Below are positions 57,574-64,000 of a stretch of DNA of 64,000 nucleotides, piece by piece. This DNA is from Polytrichum commune (taxonomy: Eukaryota; Streptophyta; Polytrichopsida; Polytrichales; Polytrichaceae). The notes beneath the pieces are model-generated. The model had not been told where the DNA came from. It saw only the letters and a list, made by a program, of their open reading frames with translations, and made no database searches. The stretch spans positions 31,208,527 through 31,272,526 of the forward strand of contig OX485808.1 of the NCBI GenBank assembly GCA_950295325.1, in the 5' to 3' direction. How positions within the stretch are numbered: the stretch's first letter is position 1; every line of letters starts with the position of its first letter. Both the position numbers and the translations under genes were made by a program.

Positions 57574-58089
57574 CTGTCAACAAGCACAGGCCCTCTTCAA
57601 AACAATGGACTTCATGGACATCATCATCAAAGGACAAGCAGAGTTGATAAATAAAATCTAAGATACGAGAATTTCCAAAAGAATTCAATCTCTAAGTAGA
57701 AACTCCTTCCAAATAAGACATTCAGGTGACGTTCGGGGTTAAGGCAAGGTGATGTCCCTATGCTTTTACCACAATTTCACATTTTGCCTTATTTATAGTT
57801 AAAGCATTGTTGATTCATGACACATACATGACAGTAAAAATGTTGCAACTACTGTCACTTACTAAGTTATTTTTCACTCAAATTTCAATCGTCCATGATA
57901 ATATTTTATTACAGAATGTTAGGATGCAAAATATACGAAACTAACAGTGGACGAACGAAAAGGAAGTTGAGATGACAGTACTTGTACACTTATTCACAAG
58001 AAGCGTCATTAGAAAAGTGACCACAGTGAAATCCAATACCATATGACACTAAACACAATCTTTAGTCTAGCAGTCTTGAGTACTTCACA

Positions 58090-58668
58090 ATTGTATAATC
58101 CAGGTGCCAGTAGAAACAATCAGGGTCCTCTTCATGCACCTGCCTTATCAAAGTTCCGCCTGATATGGTCACACCTGAGGAGGCAAATCCAAAAACAGGT
58201 TCAATGAATTGTATGAGAACATGAATAAAGTGATCTTTCGTCTTTGCAAGGGAGGTAGAACTGAGTTGCACTTGCGGTCTCTCGGTATCTGGCATTAAAC
58301 ACCACAGTGTCAGATTATCACCTAATGTGATACTTAATGAGAAGAAAGACAGGAAAATTTTATCCATTTCATGCATTTCTGCCCCACATCTTGGGTAAGT
58401 AGGGCAATGTCGTTCATTTCCAAAGCAAACACACACTGACACGCCCCTTTCACAAGTACATAGTGTTTTACGAAACTTCCTCAGTCACCAGCCTCACCCA
58501 CCAGTTAGTTTGCATGACAGATCGTATCTGCAACAAGTCTAAGAAACATACCATATAGAAATGTCGTGCTGGACTCTGCAAACAAAGTGCCATATCTACT
58601 GGCCACTGAATTTCCCGGAAGAGTTACGGTTACCACAGAGACGTCCGCAATGTTGCTTAGCCGGCAAC
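58090..58668 (-). pseudogene. Two orphan exons of an unidentified gene
   Basis: Exon 58668-58552 (CRLSNIADVSVVTVTLPGNS ... TTFLY) has acceptor ATATAG and donor GTATGT. A second exon starts at 58174 after CCTCAG and reads GVTISGGTLIRQVHEEDPD; joined they stay in frame (CTA TAT G | GT GTG). Its 3' end is uncertain. Not recognised; an extracellular region of the membrane protein at 55-56 kb is possible. Confidence 0.45.
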
Positions 58669-58729
58669 CTATATTGATACCCTCTTGATATTTACACATA
58701 TACCAAGTCTAATACTTTTCTAGTAGTAC

Positions 58730-59828
58730 CTAAAATCCCAATTTTATTAATGCTTTTAAACCTGCTTTTAAAACAATGGGCTTTACTAAGAGGGCAACTC
58801 CATATTGCTTATACCCCGTATTTTCAGTTGTACCATGGTTTATTTTTGAAGCATCAAAACATATTAAAGTCCCACGCGTTGGACGAAAAAATAATCTATA
58901 GTCTTTCATATAGAATTGTGCCCGTTCAATTCGAGAGTGGTATGGAATCTCTGCAAAATATGTTGAATTCAATTACAACATCATAAACTAAGGAATCCAA
59001 CAATTTTTTAAAAACTTCTAGTATAACATACGATGACATAGTTTTATACTAGTTTTAAAATAAATTCTGTGATTGAAAATTACCTTCATGAACCCAAAAT
59101 ATAAATCCGGAACCTCCATATTTGTCATCTATATGGTCAGGAGACCAATAGTTCTCTGTCACGCTCATCGTTGTAAATGGAGTATTTCCAATACGACCCC
59201 ACAGTGTCCCCAACTCTTTTGGAACTAAATTTTCCAAATCTTTCATCCAAGATGACATTTGAATTTTCAACACGTCGAATACACTACTCGCTGTTCGTGC
59301 ACTTAGTGTGTTTAAATCTACAGCTGAAATTTTCATATTTGTTTCCCTACTTTTTTTATTAGTTTGATTATGTATGCCAAATCCGTCAACGTAGCAATTT
59401 CTCCATCCAAAAACAACCATATCCCCACCACTCTTTTCCTTACCCCTTTCTACTATTCCTCCTGCAGTATATAATATACTACATTTATTGGTCAATATGT
59501 TTATCAATTCATGTGAAAAAAAATTGAAATCAATAATTGCCACTACTTTTTCATTTTCAACCAAAATTACAGAAGTAGTGATTTCAGTGAAGGCATCTAA
59601 AAAATCCACCTTTTTAGATACGTAGATCACATGGCAAATTCCAATTGGAATTGAAACTCCTTGTGATCTAAACTTTTATATTACAACCTCATCCGGGGTT
59701 GTAACATTTTTAGTATCATATAATGTGGATTTAACATCCATATTAGTATGGTTTTTAGATTTATAATGAAACTCAAGCTGTGCTTGAAATTTCATTATTC
59801 TATCACATGCATCATACTTATATTCCAT
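58730..59828 (-). pseudogene. 2OG-Fe(II) dioxygenase, possibly TET/JBP-like, one premature stop
   Basis: Exon A runs from ATG 59828 to 59084 (donor GTAATT); exon B 58950-58730 follows acceptor TTTGCAG. The junction keeps frame (GAA G | AG ATT). TAA at 59676-59678 interrupts exon A (CAA to TAA would explain it). The iron ligands are visible: HxD in WSPDHIDDKYGG and the distal His in FDASKINHGT, with GTLICFD before it and a Lys/Arg-containing strand (YGVALLVKP) after. The order fits the TET/JBP group, but other 2OG oxygenases share it. The coding sequence is much more AT-rich than the BI-1 and POLD1 exons around it, which suggests a different origin. Confidence 0.55.
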
Positions 59829-60205
59829 AGTAAAGGCTCGCCTCCCAACCTAGAGATACACCACAAGAGGAGATCGAGAGATCAACTGAATGAATTTATT
59901 GAGGCCTGAGAAAAGTCTGGAATGTCTTCTGAAAACATACACACATTCGATTAGATGCAATCAAGGGAATGTCTGTATCTTTTCGTATTCTCTTCCATCA
60001 AATTAAGATTTCCACTGTTTGCAAGAGCTTAATCCGTTGGAGGTAACCTCTGTGTAACCTCTGTATAACCTCTATGTAATATTTGTAACATGATTTAACA
60101 TGTTCAAGAGCCATAAATTGCAACAAACCATTTGATGTAGAAAGATTAAGCAACTGTAAGTTGAACGCAAGATTGATCCCTAGACACACTCATTGTCACT
60201 CGTAC

Positions 60206-60294
60206 CTTATGTTCTTCCACTGAAATCATCAAATTGTACAATGGGTAAAGGAAGTCTGTTCCGTAACATGAGTATCTGACATGCTGCTTCGTCA
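60206..60294 (-). pseudogene. Orphan exon
   Basis: Open minus-strand stretch with acceptor CTCTCAG and donor GTACGA encodes VRYSCYGTDFLYPLYNLM... EEHK. Not recognised. May belong to the same gene as the exons at 58.6 kb. Confidence 0.35.
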
Positions 60295-60809
60295 CTGAGA
60301 GATCACAATCGAACTATTTGCCAAACTTAGCTATATTCGTCAAAGTGTTTGTTCTCGTACCTGGCTCTTACTCAAGTTGAGTTGTGAATCACAACTAGTG
60401 GATTGATGCGCCCATTCGTTTCATTTACTGCCAAAAGTCTGAAAAGAAAAGGGTTGAAATCTGTCAAAAGAAGTTTCTTTAAATCACTCACAGTTGGAAT
60501 AGCACATCCAATGTGGGGAACCCTGACAACCATAAGCCCTACGCAGGATTAAACTTCGGAAACCAAACTCCAGCAACAAATTATCTATCAGATATCAGAT
60601 CCTTGAGGTGAAGAAAATGCCATAACAGTTCAACAGACATATTTCAAGCATGCATGGCAAAAGTTATTGTTGCACAGTTGCAGACAGTTGAAAACTGAAC
60701 ACTTTTGTGACACTATTGATGAAACTTCACAATGTGGATAGCTGTTACATATAGCCAAAATTGGTGAATCAGATTGTAAAATTCACTCAGGAGATAAGCT
60801 TCAAAGTAC

Positions 60810-63000
60810 CTCAACATTGAACATGAATGCACCCCGTCCAAAAAACAAGGATCCAAAATTCATTAGGAGCATTGTGCTCATGACTGAAGACAGGATGCCT
60901 CCTAGGAAAAGGTATTCCCGGCGCTTTGCTAACAGGGCAGCTCCAGTGAAGCATGCAAAAATTGCTGTGGATCCCAGGAATGCGATCATCACAATACTGC
61001 ATGAACCATCATGTCAAGAGAGTCAGATATATTGGTCAAGAATCTTATCTAGTTTGGTTCCAGCAATTATGACCATATATATCATCCACCTGTCTAAATA
61101 AACAGAAAAATGTGATAAGGTCATTGGAATTTGATTTTGTCGCTTGCACAATGACATTCATTAACTACATCATGGAAGGTCTTGTCACTTCACTATTTTC
61201 ACTATTTCCTTGGTGAAGGACAGGAGCGGTTTGACGCTTGAATATTACAAAGGTAAACATTGTCCACCCTAAGACAAAAACATGATTACACAACTTGGCA
61301 ATGATTATTCTGCAACATCATGGGGACAGGATGATGTATCCAAGTGCACAATTCAGGAAGATAATCAGATGTAGAAGTTTGAAGATTCAGGTCTGAAGAT
61401 TAAACAAGCTCATCGCCAGACACATGGTACTTCACAATCCCTACCTTGGGTTGAAACTGAGGACCTGTTCCACAAGCGTCCCTAGAGATGCTCCCTGACA
61501 AAAGGCAGCAGCAGCCAATAGCCAAAGCCGCTGCATCTGCACACAAAAACCAGAACACTTAGATGTCCAAAAAATTTGATGCATCTGGCACATAAATTGT
61601 AACACCTTCCCTCCATTTCAAATGAGGGACCCATTTCTTTTGAAAGTGAGCAAAGTTTGTAATGAGAATCACAACAATTCCACACCAGCAACTCCACTAG
61701 ATATGAAATTAGTGTCATATGGTATTTTATGTCACTATGGTAACTTTTTGGATGACACTTCTTATGAACAAGTAAACAAATATTGTCATGGATGATGGAT
61801 GAGTTCAGCCATTGCCCAAAACCTTACCTTCTCTAGTCAGCAACTCGTGATGAAATATTGTCATGGATGATTGAAAAATTGGATGAAAAATTGTTTGGTA
61901 AGTGATAGTAATTGCAAAATTCTAAATCTATAATCTCCAAAAAAAAATTATACGGAATGACAAATCATGTTGGGTTAACATTTAGTGTTGGTGACACTAC
62001 ACCGCGGTTTACAATTAGTATTGAGCAAGACAATTAGAATTGGTGACACTAAATATCATATTTAGTGTAGATTTCCATTTCCATAAACATCAAGTGACTC
62101 GGATGTAGACTCAAAAGGCACACACTAGAAAAGAAGTGTATCAAAATTGAGGACTGCAAAAAATTCACTAATAAGGTAACCTGAAGAATCACAAATGCAT
62201 ACCTCATTTGTCGAATATGAAGGGGTCGCTGCAAGCCATGTGCTGGCCCCAATGAAACCAATAGAAGTGATGATCCCTCCGATGTGCAATAGTGTATGAA
62301 TATAAACGCCCACTGCTGACAAAAGAACAGCGGCAGCCAATGTTGTATATACCTGTAACAAGGGCGGTTCAGAGTCAAATGAGCGTTGATCATACTCTAC
62401 CGACAAAATTCAAACAACGTATCCCCATCGAATCATGTTCAAAATCAAACAAAATCAAAAGAAGCCGACCAAGTGTAACTAGGCCCAAAAAGAGGAGGTC
62501 AGAAGTTCTTCGAGAGAATTTCAAACCCTGAGATTATTAGAGCAATGCCTCTAACAGCAACTTCACTAAGCCAATTTCAACTCAGCCAGCTTTAACCAAC
62601 CACAGACCAAATAACAAGGAAAACACCCCAAGAACCCCATAGGTAGGGATTCCACCACACCCAGTTCAACAAAATCACATCCATGACAAACTCAAGACAT
62701 CGGACATCGTAAACCCCGACACGTTTGAAATCAAATAAACACTAGCCCGGTTCCTCATACAAGTCGGATAAGGTTAAGCCATGCTACATCAGCCTCGATT
62801 TGCATGACCGTAAACCAAATGCTTCATCCTAATGCAAGCAGGATAAAGAAACACCAGCTGTGCAAGTGATTCAGGGTTCAACGAGCGGATACCTTCTGGA
62901 GATGATGCTGCACGGGAGTCGAAATCTTGTGGAAGTTCTTCAACGATGCATAATTCCAGTTGCTCCCGCGGCTCTCGAAAAACGAGTTTACGAACTCCAT
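60810..63000 (-). CDS. BI-1: Bax inhibitor-1, exons 1-4 (3' exons missing)
   Basis: Exons: 63000-62893 (MEFVNSFFESRGSNWNYASL), 62352-62203 (VYTTLAAAVLLSAVGVYIHT), 61536-61445 (MQRLWLLAAAAFCQGASLG) and 60996-60810 (IVMIAFLGSTAIFACFTGAA, AKRREYLFLGGILSS). All junctions are GT-AG and the phases agree, giving ~179 intact codons. BI-1 is an ER membrane protein that restrains cell death; the typical protein has ~240-250 residues and 6-7 membrane helices. The last part (the GYxxxDTQ helix and charged tail) is not found down to 55 kb. Either an insertion separates the final exons or, more likely given the neighbouring fragments, this is a captured 5' part. Start Met and residues following (SFFxS, NYxSLKNFxxIS) match the family well. 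Confidence 0.85.
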
Positions 63001-63335
63001 CGCTCAAGGGTTCAAAAACCACCAAACCCTAGAGTGCTCCAAAACCCCCAATCTCAATGGAGAATGGTCCACTATACTTTTGACATACCTCAATTACTTT
63101 AATTAATTCAATGAATTTGGCTGGGGGTAGGGGGACCTAACATCTAGTTACAAATGAACCAGTGGAGTTTGACAAATAACCGGTTCAAATTCAAGACTTT
63201 AGGAAAATTACCGATTGATTTAAAGGAATTTGCAAAGTATTATGCATTTTATTTAAGAAAAACCAAGAGGTGTCAACAAGTAACGAGTCTATATTGGAAA
63301 CAATAGGATCTCGACCGATTATGCCCAAAATCCTA
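63001..63335. other. Upstream flank of BI-1
   Basis: 5' flank of BI-1 on the minus strand; no clear TATA box. A boundary to the repeat family at 63.34 kb lies within it. Confidence 0.3.
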
Positions 63336-63339
63336 GTTG

Positions 63340-63594
63340 GACATTGGCCAATGTAACCTTTCTGGGCCCACACCATTGTTGATGGCAGCTCGTAACCTGG
63401 ATGGAGAGCTAGACGGTGTTGGCACTCCCCGGAGTGTTGCGGAGCCAATATCAGTGGGCATGGACACATTCGTGGAAGTTTCGCAAATCGCGGAGGAGGC
63501 CGTCCGGGATGTCATGCCGCAGCCATCCGCACCAGTGCCAGAACCATTGCCAACTACAACGGATGTGGTTGATGCTCATGTTTCTATAATATAG
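63340..63594 (+). pseudogene. 3' end of a second BED-finger gene copy
   Basis: The frame contains ARNLDGELDGVGTP, homologous to ARNLGEELDVVSTP at the end of the 52.7-kb gene, but runs about 50 residues further before its stop at 63592-63594. No finger or globular exon is present upstream, so it is a 5'-truncated copy. Confidence 0.5.
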
Positions 63595-64000
63595 GTTCAG
63601 TTTACTGTTACAATGCAGGGTTCAGACTTGTAAACTTTGGTCCAATTTGTAACCTGGATGGGAGCTTCCTTTTCACCTAGAAGGATGAACATGTTGTAAC
63701 ATGGGCCTGTGTGTTCAACATAGTTGGAAAAGTTTGAACAATCTGTATGTACATCTTTAAAACTCTTTATGAAATTGTAACAAAGTTGGCCTTTACGCAC
63801 TTGTTTATGTTTTGTTTATGTCCTTGTAGTTGTGAATTTGATGTTCCAGAAAAGGCACATGCCTTATTCCTCGCAATGCTAATATCATTCCGCAAAGCAC
63901 ACTTGAGACATGTAAGAACGGCCAACTCGCATAACCAAACATGCATTCAGATCAACACATGTTACTGCACATACAAGTGAGAAAATAACCCATATTTGGT
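63595..64000. other. Downstream flank of the truncated copy
   Basis: Contains repeated TTGTAAC and GTAACATG motifs like the 3' flank of the 52.7-kb gene; no gene supported. Confidence 0.3.

Noticed and set aside
58062-58442. Single 126-codon minus-strand protein
   Set aside because: Only the part after the CCTCAG acceptor at 58174 looks coding; the rest is intron-like.
1-64000. CRISPR arrays
   Set aside because: Tandem repeats here have no unique spacers of constant length, and the sequence is eukaryotic.
1-64000. Endogenous pararetrovirus or large DNA virus insertion
   Set aside because: The only viral-like genes are LTR retrotransposon gag-pol; no capsid, movement-protein or packaging genes are seen.

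Overview
The window looks like nuclear DNA of a streptophyte plant with a large, repeat-filled genome. Supporting signs: an interstitial plant-type telomere block (CCCTAAA units, ~3440-3462), Ty3/gypsy LTR retrotransposons, spliced fragments of Bax inhibitor-1 and DNA polymerase delta with GT-AG introns, and tRNA-derived SINEs. The divergence of the BI-1 and polymerase fragments and the algal-style LINE make a charophycean alga or a seedless land plant more likely than a flowering plant. That is inference; no marker gene settles it.

Layout. 1-3.5 kb: decayed minus-strand coding remnants, an alternating 81/84-bp satellite, telomeric repeats. 4.5-9.3 kb: two small inverted-repeat elements, three scattered G/C-skewed 20-bp-type arrays, and a minus-strand protein-kinase-like gene (6197-8121) frameshifted by an 8-bp tandem duplication. 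9.4-10.3 kb: a two-exon SWIM zinc-finger gene. 10.5-13.6 kb: a 3.0-kb solo LTR. 13.9-33.5 kb: an unusual LINE (APE endonuclease, RT, a methyltransferase-like domain, RNase H, zinc knuckle, R2-type C-terminal endonuclease), split by a young, apparently intact 11.5-kb Ty3/gypsy element (14863-26402) and a 1.14-kb TIR element (26481-27622). 33.9-45.9 kb: a nest of LTR elements, at least four layers deep, each closed by a 5-bp target duplication, ending in a truncated minus-strand gypsy remnant. 46-47 kb: SINE, AT minisatellite, palindromic repeats. 48-54.9 kb: a 59-bp repeat array in front of a BED-like finger gene with several stops, its duplicated 3' tail, and a 50-bp array. 55-63 kb: a minus-strand string of partial spliced genes (BI-1 exons 1-4, a 2OG-Fe(II) dioxygenase, orphan exons, four POLD1 exons, a multipass membrane protein), mostly with premature stops or lost conserved residues. 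63.3-63.6 kb: the 3' end of a second copy of the BED-finger gene.

How it fits together. There is no operon-like logic. The window records insertion on insertion plus gene-fragment capture. Only the inner gypsy element looks competent: its two LTRs have equal length (2165 bp) and its 2079-codon gag-pol frame is open. The two most unusual items are the LINE, which appears to combine APE and restriction-like endonucleases with a PCIF1/Dam-like domain, and a small LTR-borne reading frame (RGISLRxCVAKAAGWTLE) whose peptide is kept between diverged LTR families mainly by synonymous changes.
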